Source: a virus
Direction: 5' to 3' (one strand)
IMG/VR virus record: IMGVR_UViG_3300033148_003596
Coordinates: 1-49,066 of that record
DNA length: 49,066 bases
The notes under the pieces are model-generated. The model did not search any database and was not told the origin of the DNA. It saw nothing but the letters and a program-made list of their open reading frames with translations. Positions within the stretch are counted from its first letter, which is position 1, and every line of letters begins with the position of its first letter. The position numbers and the translations under genes were made by a program. This document shows positions 37,180 through 46,452 of the stretch, in pieces.

Positions 37180-39363
37180 CTATCTATTCCCCCTTGACCC
37201 AAGATACCTTTGAACAGCTCCAACTCTGATACTTGCAGATAAGCATGGCTTTGCTCGCCTAGGTAGTCCTGTCTCATCGTAACTCTGCGCAAAGAAGAAC
37301 CACAACCGTTGTATTGCGTTCGCCTGTAAGATCATGTGCCCTGTTGTAATTGGCACATATCGTGTCATTATCTGGTCATTTGTGGCATCCTTCAAGAACG
37401 AAAGAATACGGCGGTTCGGGTGCGTTGTCGAGTCAATATCCAGAATCTCCTGGCTCGTAGCCGAGATACCCGCTGTGCTCGATTCTGTGATATTTTCCAC
37501 AAAGTCGCCTGCCCATTCGTCTGTAGGAATAAGGATCAGATCGTATGCCCGCATAGTGGCCGCTGCGTTGCTCGTAGATAGCTCCAAAACAATGTACATT
37601 TGCATAAGTAGGTCTGGGGACTGGATGTCTCCTGGCGGTAGCTCAAGGCGGCCAAAGTCGAAAAATGCCCACTCGTTTGTCGTTTCGGTGTATAGCGTGT
37701 CAGTATAGTAGCCCAGCGTCCCGTTTGGGTCGTCTGCGACAACATGCAACCGCACCCCAATATCTCCAGCGCTACCATACGTCTGATGATAGCGCACAAA
37801 GGCGTGATAAACACCAAAGTAATCATCTACAAGGGGGGCGGCGATCTCGACACGCACCTCCTCAGCCATCGAGCGGACAGCCCCAGGCGTATAGTCCACA
37901 GCCCTGCCCGTCGGCGCTTCGATGGCGTTAGTGAACGCACTGTCTGTGGCCTCCGGTGTAACAGTTATACCCGCTAGGTTTTGTTCATCTGCAAAGTTAA
38001 GATAGGCAAGGAAGTCGCTTCCTCGATTTATCGACCGCAACCCAACCAGCGCACGGTTCAGATATAGTTCGGTTGAAACCGTCCCCACGTCATAGTCGCT
38101 CTGGACGTGTAGCAAAATGCGCCCTAGCGCCTCCACGTCCCCGCCGATCACGTTCTCAGCAACTTTGACGCTGGCCCAGTCAATCGTGTAGAAATCCCTA
38201 TTTCGCTGGCTCGGCGTCGTAATTGAGTCTCCTGGCGGGGCTGGGATGCTCGCAATGGCCCGCACCCAGTACCCTGTCACGCCATTTACCGCCGTCGTCG
38301 CCCAATCGTCGGGCGGAACCCAGTGAACAGAATTGACTCCAGGCTCTTGGAACGGCTTGTTCTGGACGTTGCCACCGCCAGTATTGTCCTGTACCGTGAG
38401 TTGTGCCCATGCGCCGCCATCCCAATATTGCCATTCCATCGTTGCTGCACCAGTATAGGTACTCACTGCTTGCAGATCAAAGACTAGCGAACAGAATGGC
38501 CCCGTATCTCCTACGCTGGTATCGATCCCCCAATAGCATATATCCCCGTTTGCGACGGGATTCGGGTAAAACTCAAACGGCATAGCCGCGCCGATTAGAT
38601 TGCCGCTCCATACTGGTCCACTTGCATCATAATAGTAGCTGTGCGTCAATTGCGCGATCTTTTGGTGGTTAATGATATACCACTCATCGACTAGTTCCGT
38701 GGGACTAGATGATTCTAGCAAGACCAGCCCGCCACCAGTTTCCTGCTCGAACGCATTAATGCCGTCCTCATTCAACAGGTAGTAGACTATGCCCGATCCC
38801 AGGCAGAAGTTATCATCGCGCCCATACATTGAGCCGTCCCACTCCTGTTCAGCGCTTATGCAAATTCCGACATCTGTACCAGGAATGACCGCCTGCCAAA
38901 GCCCGTGCTCAATTGTGAGAGTTAAGCCCGTCATGCTCGGTTTCGAGAAAAAGTTAAGGACAGGCTGGCTATACGGGTTATCCTCTTGCGGAAAGGAATA
39001 GTCATAGATCACCGCATAGCGCACGTTGCTTTCCGCCGATCCCCGTGCCACAAGATAAACCGGCTCAGTCTGCCACGCCGTTGTCCAGTATTGACGCGCC
39101 TTAATGAGCAACCGATCAAGGTTTTGACAAGCTCGAATCAGCATATCGACGTTTTGGTGGCGGTTTGTCAATGTGAACGTATCGAACATATTGTTATAGT
39201 GTATATCGCGCAACTGTCGCCCGTCGGACAGCGCCGAGGACTGCCAGACCGCTTTCGTACTAGGGCGCACGGGCGTCCAATTGACCAACATGAAACCGCC
39301 CTTGGTCAATAGACTGACTTCTGTTGTCCCATCCGTGATATAGAGCCGTGGTGTATAGATCAT
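37180..39363 (-). CDS. Large minor tail protein, 727 residues
   Basis: ATG 39363 follows AGGACAGGG and comes two bases after the collar-type gene. The N-terminal 120 residues (MIYTPRLYITDGTTEVSLLT; WTPVRPSTKAVWQSSALSDG) fit a tail-tip protein of the distal-tail kind. Multiple beta domains follow (YAVIYDYSFPQEDNPYSQPV; AATMEWQYWDGGAWAQLTV; VAENVIGGDVEALGRILLHV), suggesting host-binding Ig- or sandwich-like modules. The length and order support a tail-tip structural role. Confidence 0.65.
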   Translation of the reverse strand: MIYTPRLYITDGTTEVSLLTKGGFMLVNWTPVRPSTKAVWQSSALSDGRQLRDIHYNNMFDTFTLTNRHQNVDMLIRACQNLDRLLIKARQYWTTAWQTEPVYLVARGSAESNVRYAVIYDYSFPQEDNPYSQPVLNFFSKPSMTGLTLTIEHGLWQAVIPGTDVGICISAEQEWDGSMYGRDDNFCLGSGIVYYLLNEDGINAFEQETGGGLVLLESSSPTELVDEWYIINHQKIAQLTHSYYYDASGPVWSGNLIGAAMPFEFYPNPVANGDICYWGIDTSVGDTGPFCSLVFDLQAVSTYTGAATMEWQYWDGGAWAQLTVQDNTGGGNVQNKPFQEPGVNSVHWVPPDDWATTAVNGVTGYWVRAIASIPAPPGDSITTPSQRNRDFYTIDWASVKVAENVIGGDVEALGRILLHVQSDYDVGTVSTELYLNRALVGLRSINRGSDFLAYLNFADEQNLAGITVTPEATDSAFTNAIEAPTGRAVDYTPGAVRSMAEEVRVEIAAPLVDDYFGVYHAFVRYHQTYGSAGDIGVRLHVVADDPNGTLGYYTDTLYTETTNEWAFFDFGRLELPPGDIQSPDLLMQMYIVLELSTSNAAATMRAYDLILIPTDEWAGDFVENITESSTAGISATSQEILDIDSTTHPNRRILSFLKDATNDQIMTRYVPITTGHMILQANAIQRLWFFFAQSYDETGLPRRAKPCLSASIRVGAVQRYLGSRGNR

Positions 39364-39365
39364 CG

Positions 39366-40064
39366 CTACCCTGTCCTCTGGATGATACAAAGCGCCCAGT
39401 ACGGCGGTCTATTTTCCTCGGCGGCATTCCCGCCGCTGGCGGTCGCCCCCTTCCAAGCATGAGTATGATCACCCTCGACTGTGGAGGAGTGCGTTTCTGA
39501 CCAGTCCCATACGGTAACATGCGTGTCTACCTTAATCTTTGCGGTCTCCGAGGGAGTATGGGAATGCGCTCCAGTGAGATTGACCGACAACTTGTTTACG
39601 CCATCGCTATGACTGTGGGTATGGGAGGTGTCAACCGTGTCCTCGCCGCCATTGTTACCCACAACATACTCGTTCCCCGCGCCAACGATGAACCGATCCA
39701 CAAGGTTCGGCGTGCCGTTCGAGCCATCACACAAACTCCAACCGGCGGGGATAGCCCCCACTGCCCCTGACCACCAGAGCATACCGCCTAATGGGACTTT
39801 GCCGCCGAACAAATCCGAGGCATCCTGGCCGTCTACCATATCCGCGTTGAATCTCTTTGTCACCCCATCAACCGCATTTGCCAACTCGTTCGCCGTAATC
39901 GAGTTCGGTGCGATAGGCCCAGACCCCACATTACCAGGCCGTAAGATTCGGTCTTTGATCTCAAGGGCAGTCCCCCTATAGTTCGCCTTCTGTCGAACGA
40001 TTGCAAACTCATGGGTATCTACAACTCCCGCAACTGCTGGTAGACCACTGATTTTCGTTCCCAT
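39366..40064 (-). CDS. Collar-type tail protein, paralogue 3 of 3
   Basis: 232 residues. The N-terminal region (KISGLPAVAGVVDTHEFAIV; GTALEIKDRIL) is followed by RFNADMVDGQDASDLFG and a phage tail-collar domain: PLGGMLWWSGAVGAIPAGW, LCDGSNGTPNLVDRFIVGAG, histidine-rich HTHSHSDG and HSHTPSE, ending AEENRPPYWALCIIQR. As in T4 short-tail-fibre and microcystin-dependent proteins, the histidines probably bind metal in a trimer. It is one of three adjacent copies. Confidence 0.85.
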   Translation of the reverse strand: MGTKISGLPAVAGVVDTHEFAIVRQKANYRGTALEIKDRILRPGNVGSGPIAPNSITANELANAVDGVTKRFNADMVDGQDASDLFGGKVPLGGMLWWSGAVGAIPAGWSLCDGSNGTPNLVDRFIVGAGNEYVVGNNGGEDTVDTSHTHSHSDGVNKLSVNLTGAHSHTPSETAKIKVDTHVTVWDWSETHSSTVEGDHTHAWKGATASGGNAAEENRPPYWALCIIQRTG

Positions 40065-40066
40065 CT

Positions 40067-40753
40067 CTAGCTCATCCTCTCGATAAATGCCAGCGCATAA
40101 TAGCGCGGCCTGTTTTCCAGTGTGGCATCTCCAGCCTCGCCCGTTGTGCCCAATACCGTGTGATTATGGATACCGGCATCCGCAGTTTGTGTCCCGCTCC
40201 AGGCCAATGTACCATCCCCTCCTATACGATCATAGAGGAAATTCATTGGGTGTCTGTGTGCGGAACAGTTTTGAGTCGCCAACGTTCCCACGCCATGTGT
40301 ATGTACTCGGTTGGAGTATTTTGCTCCTCCTGTGGCCCCCACCGCATATGCGCCGCCTGCGCCGACCAAAAACCTGTCCCGATAATCAGTCGTGCCGTTT
40401 GTGCCGTCGGCCAATTGCCAGTTCGTAGGCAAGTCAGCAATATCACCTGCCCACATAATCACACCGCCGACAGGGATGTTGCCCCCGCCAAGCGCTAGCG
40501 CCGCCGCATGTTGTCCGTCTAGCATATCGGCGTCGAAGCCTAGGGGCTGGGCGTCTACATCATATTTCAGTTTTTCCGTAGTCACCGCGTTCGCTGCTAT
40601 CGTCGGCGGCCCTACGTTATCATCCCGTAGTATCCGCTCCTCGATCTGATTCACCGAAACCTTGCGCCACACACCACCGTCATTGACCATCAGCTCATCG
40701 GACGCCTGTATCGCCCCGCTTGCGGTCAACCCGCTAATCTTCGTTCCTGCCAT
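40067..40753 (-). CDS. Collar-type tail protein, paralogue 2 of 3
   Basis: 228 residues. Same layout: KISGLTASGAIQASDELMV, GFDADMLDGQHAAALALGG, then PVGGVIMWAGDIADLPTNW, LADGTNGTTDYRDRFLVGA, HTHGVGTLATQNCSAHRHP, ending ENRPRYYALAFIERMS. Linked to the upstream copy by TAATG. Confidence 0.85.
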   Translation of the reverse strand: MAGTKISGLTASGAIQASDELMVNDGGVWRKVSVNQIEERILRDDNVGPPTIAANAVTTEKLKYDVDAQPLGFDADMLDGQHAAALALGGGNIPVGGVIMWAGDIADLPTNWQLADGTNGTTDYRDRFLVGAGGAYAVGATGGAKYSNRVHTHGVGTLATQNCSAHRHPMNFLYDRIGGDGTLAWSGTQTADAGIHNHTVLGTTGEAGDATLENRPRYYALAFIERMS

Positions 40754-41445
40754 TATGACACCCTCTGGATAAATGCTTGCGCTAGATACGGCGGTCTGTT
40801 TTCCTCAGCGGCATTCCCTGCATTTGCCGTTGTGCCCGTTACTCCGTGAGAATGCTCTCCCCTATATTCAACACGAGTAACAAGCCAAAACTTCTTGGAC
40901 GGCCCCCCTTCAAGAGCCATCCAAACGGAGGCTGTTGCCTCGTGTTTGTGGCTGTCACTGTTTTCCAATGCCAGCGTGCCCACGCCGTGGCTATGCGTCC
41001 AGTCCACGGTCGCCGCACCGCCATTGTCGCCAACGGCATACGATCCTCCCGCCGTCACGACGAACAAATCCCGCAGGTCTACCGTGCCGCCTGTGCCGTC
41101 GCATAATTGCCAATTTGCCGGTATCGCGCCAAGTGCCCCATCCCAAGAGATAATCGCCCCGATAGGTGCACCCGTCCCAATGATGTCGCTTGCGTGATAA
41201 CCGTCCACTGTGTCAGCGTCAAAAGCCTTGGCGACGGCGTTTATCGCGTTCGCCAGTTCATCGGCTCCCACGCTTTCATCGGCAAGCTCGGTCGTGCCCA
41301 CGTTGCCCGCTGCCAGCACGTAAGTCTCTAACTGAGCGCCCGTGGTTTTTTTACTTGTGCCGCCCTCGTTGACAGCAAATTCGGTCGCGTCCACGACCTC
41401 AGGCGCCTGTGGGGCCTCACTGATTTTCTTGTCGCTTCCAGCCAT
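40753..41445 (-). CDS. Collar-type tail protein, paralogue 1 of 3
   Basis: 230 residues. Same layout: DKKISEAPQAPEVVDATEFA, AFDADTVDGYHASDIIGTG, PIGAIISWDGALGAIPANW, LCDGTGGTVDLRDLFVVTA, HSHGVGTLALENSDSHKHE, ending AEENRPPYLAQAFIQRVS. The start overlaps the tape-measure stop (TAATG). Confidence 0.85.
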   Translation of the reverse strand: MAGSDKKISEAPQAPEVVDATEFAVNEGGTSKKTTGAQLETYVLAAGNVGTTELADESVGADELANAINAVAKAFDADTVDGYHASDIIGTGAPIGAIISWDGALGAIPANWQLCDGTGGTVDLRDLFVVTAGGSYAVGDNGGAATVDWTHSHGVGTLALENSDSHKHEATASVWMALEGGPSKKFWLVTRVEYRGEHSHGVTGTTANAGNAAEENRPPYLAQAFIQRVS

Positions 41446-44400
41446 TATCTGATTGCCTCCGCTACTGTTTGCAATATCCGCCCTTGCACTGTATTCCAGT
41501 CGCTACCATCCGAAATTGACACATCGCCAAAGTGTATATCTACCTTGTATTGGCTGCCCCGTTGTCCACCGATCATCCCTGCCGGTACAGGTTGTATGGG
41601 GACTGGCTGGGGAGCATTAGCGGCTTGTATCTGCCGCATTGCATCGGCCACGTCAAAGAGCGCATTTGCGAGTGGTGGCGGCGACCCAGGTTTCAGCCAA
41701 TCTGGTAGCTCTTGCGGCATATTCGCAATCGCGCCACTGAACCCGTTGATCGCGGTCGTCATACGGTTTGCGCTGTTCACAATCGGGTCATCTACCTCAG
41801 CAAACGCATCTTTGATCGAGACCAGGTCATCCCACGCCGTTCCGACCGCATCGCCAAGATACTCCGCAACATCCTCGGAAAACGTCTTCATCGGCCCTGA
41901 GTCCGGCGCAGACTCCCCGCCGAGCAGGTCAAGTCCCGTATCAATTGCTTGCCCAATCGCTGTGGCAATCGCCTTGAACTGGTCGGCCTTGTCGATCCCG
42001 TCTTGTCCTTTCAAGGTCGCTGTCACATCATCTAGGCCTCCTAGAAACTCGATCAGGTCGGCTTTGAACAACAGCATCTGCTTCGTGATGTCTTTGTCTT
42101 TGTAGTCACCTAGCTTGACCAGCGAATCGACAGACGCCCCTATCGGCCCTACGATATTCCCTACCGCCGTCGCAAACTTGGCTGTCGCCTCGATCCCCGT
42201 GATCTCATAGTCAGAGGCGATTTCGTTCATCTTGTCCAGCACGACGCCCAACTGTACGCTCAGCTTGTCCATCTGCGTCGGCAGGTTGGACACTTGTTCA
42301 TAATCCGCGATGGCGGCCAATGTGTCAATAGCTGGCTTTACGATCTCCAGGATATTTTTGACTGAGGTCGAAAACTCCCCGATCTCCTCACTCCCTTGCT
42401 CAAACTCAAAGGTGATTTGCGTCAACTCTTCCAAGGCGATCTGCAGATCAGCGGCCACACCTGCCATTTTACCACGCAGGTACTGAGTTCCCGTATACTC
42501 TCCGAGGCTTACCAACGCGTCGATAGTCGGCTTGACGATCCCAACCGCTTTCGAGGCTTTTTCGGCAAACTCGCCAAGATTCGCGACCGCCTTATCTGCG
42601 TCGCTTGTATCCAGCGCCATCAATTCTTCCAACACAATCGTCAAATCGACAACCATCGCGCCGATCTTGCCGCGCAAATACTGTTGCTGTTCATACTCTG
42701 CAACAGCGGCCAATGCATCGACTGTGGGCTTTATGATCCCAATCCCCTTCGTGACAGTTTCGGCAAAATCGGACAGGCCCTTAATCGCATCTGCTTGCTC
42801 TGCGTCTTGTATCTGTGACAGCGACGCAAGATTCGTCAATACAATCTCTAGATCATCAACGATTTTCTCACTATTATCTACCACCTCTGTGCTCGACTCA
42901 TACTCTGCCAACTTTGCAAGTGCATCTACGGCAGGGACAACCACGCCGAGGACAGTTTTGGTAATTGCGATAATCCCAGCCGCACCGCGTAAGGTTGCCC
43001 CTTGCTGTCGCCCGACGTCATTCAGCATTGCAACGATAGCCGTCAGCACCAAACGAACCTGCTCAGCCCATGTTGCCATATCAGGCAATTCGCTTACAGT
43101 CAGGTCGCCGAGTTTGAGGCTCGTTATTGAGAATAGCGGTTTGAGTAGATCAAGCGTCTTGGTTGCCGCCTTGAGCTTGTCTTCTGGTACTTCTGTGGCA
43201 AGCGCCTCCAACGTATCTGTCAGAATCCCGATAAACTCACGGGTTTGTTCCGCCCATGGTTTGAGGCTGGCGGCCACATTTCCAACGGTTTCTGGATCTG
43301 CCCCAGCACTTGTGATTGCATTTATCAGCATCGAATAGCCTTCGAAATATAACTGAGCTGCCTGTGCCATCTTGCGAATCGTCTTGCCGTGCTTGTATGA
43401 TCCCTCGGCGGCTCCATACATCCCTATCAATATCTCGTTCACGAACTCGTTAAATCGTCTTAGACCTTCCTCGGCCTGGACAGGCACGTCAAAATACAGC
43501 AACTTGTCAATTGCATCTAGTGCTGCTTCGATTCCCCTGTCAACATCTTCGACTACCGATGTGAGTCGCGCAACTGCTGTTTCTGTCAGCTTTTTCGACG
43601 CCGTGCTGATTCTTGCTGTTGCAGAAGGCACACTGGCATCAAACAAGGTCGGGTCAATTGCGGGTAACTCGATTGTGAACCCTTCCCATGCCTTCTGCGC
43701 TTCTTGCGCCGCACTTTTCGCCGCGCCCTGCATTTTCCCGATTTCGCTGATATACCCCTCAGTCGCTTGCCGCATTCCCTCACGGTCCCCAGCCCGCGCC
43801 GCATCCTGGAGAGCCAACAACGCGTCAAACTTTTTCTGCTCTGCCCGTAACTGATCGCTCCCAGCCTGCTTGAGCATATCGAGGATGACTTTCGCGTGGG
43901 TCTCGTCCGCGTTTTCCTGTGTCTTGTACGCCTCGACCTTTTGGATCAATGCCCTGATCTCATTATCATGTTGCGCGACCAACTGTTTATAGTATGCCCA
44001 CTTTTGATCGGCGATCTGCTTTAGAAGGGCCCGCTTTTGCAACTGCTCTTGTATACTGTACTCGCGAGCGGCCATCTGTTTTTGCTGTGCGTACTTTGCA
44101 TCCAGGGTGCGCACCTCATCCATGCGCCCCGCGTTGACCAATGCGATCCGTTGTGCCTGGTACTCTTGCTCTGCTTTGAGCATATCGAGGTTATGTTGCC
44201 ATCGCATGTCGAATATAGAGTTGGTATAGGACGTTTGGATTTCCTCCAATTTATTCAGGTGTTTGCTCGTAACGTTTGCGATCTTGCTAAATGCCTTGGA
44301 GATGTCTACTGGATCAAAGATGTCATCCCACGTGCGTCCATAAGCCTCCAATGCTATCTCGCCTGCATAGAACTCATCTGATATGTCCCCCAGCCCCTGC

Positions 44401-46355
44401 CCAAGGCTATCCAACCCACGCTCGTAAATGTCAGCCTTTATTGCGCCCGCGCCCATGCTGTCGCTATAAACGCTGACCTCTTTGTCTAGCTCAAGGAGGG
44501 CTCGTTTAGCCGTGATAACTTCTCCCCACCAATCCTTGACCGCATCCTTTGCCATAGCTAGCGGACTGAGCATCTTGAATATCCGTATTGCCGCCTCTTT
44601 TGTATCATCGTTAAGATGCCACCAAAGGCCGCCCAATACCTTCAGGTCTACTTTCAAGTCCTGAATGACAAGTAGGGCCGCCTGAGAATTGAGTACAAAC
44701 TCGGCAAGGTTATCGGCTGCCTGCTCCACGCCCGTAATAAATTGTTCAGAGACCACGATGTCTCTAAACACCTTTAATATATCGGTCGCAACTGGCAGCG
44801 TGTCTTCCATTATTGGCAACAACGCTTCGCCTAACTCGCGGCGCGCGTTCGCCATCGTCGCCTCGAACGTCATAAATCCACCCGCCGCCGAACCCACAAG
44901 ATCGGGCATGGCTGCCGTGTTTGCCTGCAACTTCTCCATGACAACATTCATCATGGCCGTTTGTTGCTGGTTTTTCGTCAATTGATCGGCCTGTACCCCG
45001 AACATCTGCGTTGCGCGGTTTATGGCTTCTGCTTGTGAGACCTGGATGTTGAGGTTATCGAGGATCATCGGTGACAGTCGCCCGACGCCGCGCACCAGGG
45101 AGGTCAAGAGGAAGTCCATGCTTTCGCCCGTGGACGCGGAGATTTTCGCCAGATAACTCATAGCCTCTGGCAACTGTTCAGCGAATGTCTTACTGATTAG
45201 CTGAGCGGCCTGGTTGTACGATTTCATTAGTGCGACATCATCGACAAGCCCGCCAGAGGTGCGTCTCATCTTCTCAATGTCCCCGCCAAGCCCGATAAAT
45301 GCCGCCCTCACGGTTTGTACCTCAGCGGCTTCTCGTGTGAGTTTTACGACTCCCTCAGCGGCTTGAGTCAACCGCCCTGCGATACGATCCAATACGACAA
45401 TAGCACTTCCGATCCCCGCTGTGAAAACCGCGAGACGCTCAGAAGCGGTTAATGCACTTTTCCCCGTGTTCTGAAATCCCCTGTCAGAATACTTTGTTGC
45501 ATCCTCAATCCGCTTCGCGCTCTGTACTGTGTTTTGTTCCATACCGAGAACAGCGGCATTGTACGCTTTTGTGGCCGCATTGAATTGCGTCATATCCAAA
45601 AACGCTTCCATGCCGATTTTTTCGGTACTGTCGTCTCTTTGCTCAGGCTGTCCCACTTGCTCGGAATTATCCCCCACGCTTGAGCCGCCATCATCTCTGA
45701 TAGCCTTAGATTGCTGTACCAGCGCCCCCCAGGTATCGACAGCCGCTCTAATGGCAAGCCGTCCGCGCTCTTCCACCGCACATTGTAGAGCTTCTCGAAA
45801 TTGCGCCTGGTCTTCAGGCGATACCGACCTCCCAGCGGAAAGCACGTTCAGCAACGGGAGTAATATCTGTATATCTACTGGCGTCAGCACCTCTGTGAGT
45901 AGATAATGCAGTTTCCGCTCCAACTCCCCGTCAGGTATCTCGATCCCAAGCATTTTCTGTTTCGAGATCCACGAATCATCTTCGGGTAGATTGAACGAAT
46001 CCCAATCGATCCCATACAGCAAACGCGCCCGCGAATACTGTTCAGATTGCGCAGTTTCCAAGCGTTCCCGCGCATCCTGATAGGCATTCCAACGGGCGTG
46101 GTTCAGTCGGGTCAATTCTTCGTCGCCAGGTACATCCAGCGATTCCTCGTCTAACGGGAACGGCCCCTGTTCCCCACCCCCCACTGTCGGAACCATATAC
46201 ATGGGCACATCTATAGGCTCGCCCCGTTCGCGAAATTGATCTTCAATAGCGAGGGTGGCTCTTGTAAGGACATTCGGGTGAATCGCTTTCAGCTTGAGTG
46301 TTATCCCGTCCTCCGTCACATACTCGTCAGGTACAGACTTATCGTGTTCGATCAT
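41445..46355 (-). CDS. Tail tape measure protein, open in frame with an N-terminal tail-assembly chaperone-like region
   Basis: The open frame is 1636 residues. Residues 1-210 look like a tail-assembly chaperone (ITLKLKAIHPNVLTRATLAI; LTPVDIQILLPLLNVLSAG; LAIRAAVDTWGAL). A hydrophilic stretch (220-246) precedes typical tape measure sequence from M249 or M255 (MTQFNAATKAYNAAVLGMEQ), with a hydrophobic segment near 305-325, long coiled coils around 730-960 and about five degenerate 70-residue repeats near 1180-1500 (IVKPTIDALVSLGEY; YLRGKMAGVAADLQIALEEL). The tape measure fixes tail length; about 1380 residues at the usual 1.5 A per residue suggests near 200 nm. An alternative arrangement has the chaperone ending at 45590 in another frame and the tape measure starting at 45593. 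Confidence 0.85.
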   Translation of the reverse strand: MIEHDKSVPDEYVTEDGITLKLKAIHPNVLTRATLAIEDQFRERGEPIDVPMYMVPTVGGGEQGPFPLDEESLDVPGDEELTRLNHARWNAYQDARERLETAQSEQYSRARLLYGIDWDSFNLPEDDSWISKQKMLGIEIPDGELERKLHYLLTEVLTPVDIQILLPLLNVLSAGRSVSPEDQAQFREALQCAVEERGRLAIRAAVDTWGALVQQSKAIRDDGGSSVGDNSEQVGQPEQRDDSTEKIGMEAFLDMTQFNAATKAYNAAVLGMEQNTVQSAKRIEDATKYSDRGFQNTGKSALTASERLAVFTAGIGSAIVVLDRIAGRLTQAAEGVVKLTREAAEVQTVRAAFIGLGGDIEKMRRTSGGLVDDVALMKSYNQAAQLISKTFAEQLPEAMSYLAKISASTGESMDFLLTSLVRGVGRLSPMILDNLNIQVSQAEAINRATQMFGVQADQLTKNQQQTAMMNVVMEKLQANTAAMPDLVGSAAGGFMTFEATMANARRELGEALLPIMEDTLPVATDILKVFRDIVVSEQFITGVEQAADNLAEFVLNSQAALLVIQDLKVDLKVLGGLWWHLNDDTKEAAIRIFKMLSPLAMAKDAVKDWWGEVITAKRALLELDKEVSVYSDSMGAGAIKADIYERGLDSLGQGLGDISDEFYAGEIALEAYGRTWDDIFDPVDISKAFSKIANVTSKHLNKLEEIQTSYTNSIFDMRWQHNLDMLKAEQEYQAQRIALVNAGRMDEVRTLDAKYAQQKQMAAREYSIQEQLQKRALLKQIADQKWAYYKQLVAQHDNEIRALIQKVEAYKTQENADETHAKVILDMLKQAGSDQLRAEQKKFDALLALQDAARAGDREGMRQATEGYISEIGKMQGAAKSAAQEAQKAWEGFTIELPAIDPTLFDASVPSATARISTASKKLTETAVARLTSVVEDVDRGIEAALDAIDKLLYFDVPVQAEEGLRRFNEFVNEILIGMYGAAEGSYKHGKTIRKMAQAAQLYFEGYSMLINAITSAGADPETVGNVAASLKPWAEQTREFIGILTDTLEALATEVPEDKLKAATKTLDLLKPLFSITSLKLGDLTVSELPDMATWAEQVRLVLTAIVAMLNDVGRQQGATLRGAAGIIAITKTVLGVVVPAVDALAKLAEYESSTEVVDNSEKIVDDLEIVLTNLASLSQIQDAEQADAIKGLSDFAETVTKGIGIIKPTVDALAAVAEYEQQQYLRGKIGAMVVDLTIVLEELMALDTSDADKAVANLGEFAEKASKAVGIVKPTIDALVSLGEYTGTQYLRGKMAGVAADLQIALEELTQITFEFEQGSEEIGEFSTSVKNILEIVKPAIDTLAAIADYEQVSNLPTQMDKLSVQLGVVLDKMNEIASDYEITGIEATAKFATAVGNIVGPIGASVDSLVKLGDYKDKDITKQMLLFKADLIEFLGGLDDVTATLKGQDGIDKADQFKAIATAIGQAIDTGLDLLGGESAPDSGPMKTFSEDVAEYLGDAVGTAWDDLVSIKDAFAEVDDPIVNSANRMTTAINGFSGAIANMPQELPDWLKPGSPPPLANALFDVADAMRQIQAANAPQPVPIQPVPAGMIGGQRGSQYKVDIHFGDVSISDGSDWNTVQGRILQTVAEAIR
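45590..45730 (-). other. Alternative-frame C-terminus of the tail-assembly chaperone (candidate frameshift at G6)
   Basis: At the GGGGGG run (45730-45725) the +1 frame continues as RWYSNLRLSEMMAAQAWG, IIPSKWDSLSKETTV and a final KRFWI, then TGA at 45592-45590. That stop overlaps an ATG at 45593 (ATGA), the in-frame tape-measure start. The residues look protein-like (S-W-G-I-x-P-S-x-W is typical of chaperone extensions), whereas the 0 frame here is a low-complexity hydrophilic linker. Either a +1 shift or a miscalled homopolymer would explain this. Confidence 0.6.
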
Positions 46356-46372
46356 CGTGTTCTCCCTTTCTT

Positions 46373-46433
46373 GCGCAAGGCGGGTAGGTAGCCTGTGGGG
46401 AGAACGGCAAGGCCACCCACTCGCCCGTTGCGC
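46373..46433 (-). promoter_or_regulatory. Long hairpin in the leader before the chaperone / tape measure gene
   Basis: Arms 46373-46393 and 46411-46433 pair as GCGCAA/TTGCGC, CGGG/CCCG, then GGT/ACC and GCC/GGC with one position that is G-U only in minus-strand RNA. No T tract follows, so it is more likely an attenuator, processing or translation-control element between the tail-tube gene and the chaperone than a strong terminator. Confidence 0.5.
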
Positions 46434-46452
46434 CTATTGTATATTCAGGCCG

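Noticed and set aside
42532-43338. Long plus-strand frame opposite the tape measure
   Set aside because: Serine/alanine-rich shadow of repetitive coding sequence, without a start signal.
45615-45623. -1 frameshift on the A6 run before the tape measure
   Set aside because: The zero-frame codons GAA AAA ATC do not form an X XXY YYZ slippery heptamer, and the chaperone-like alternate frame is already entered at the upstream G6 run.
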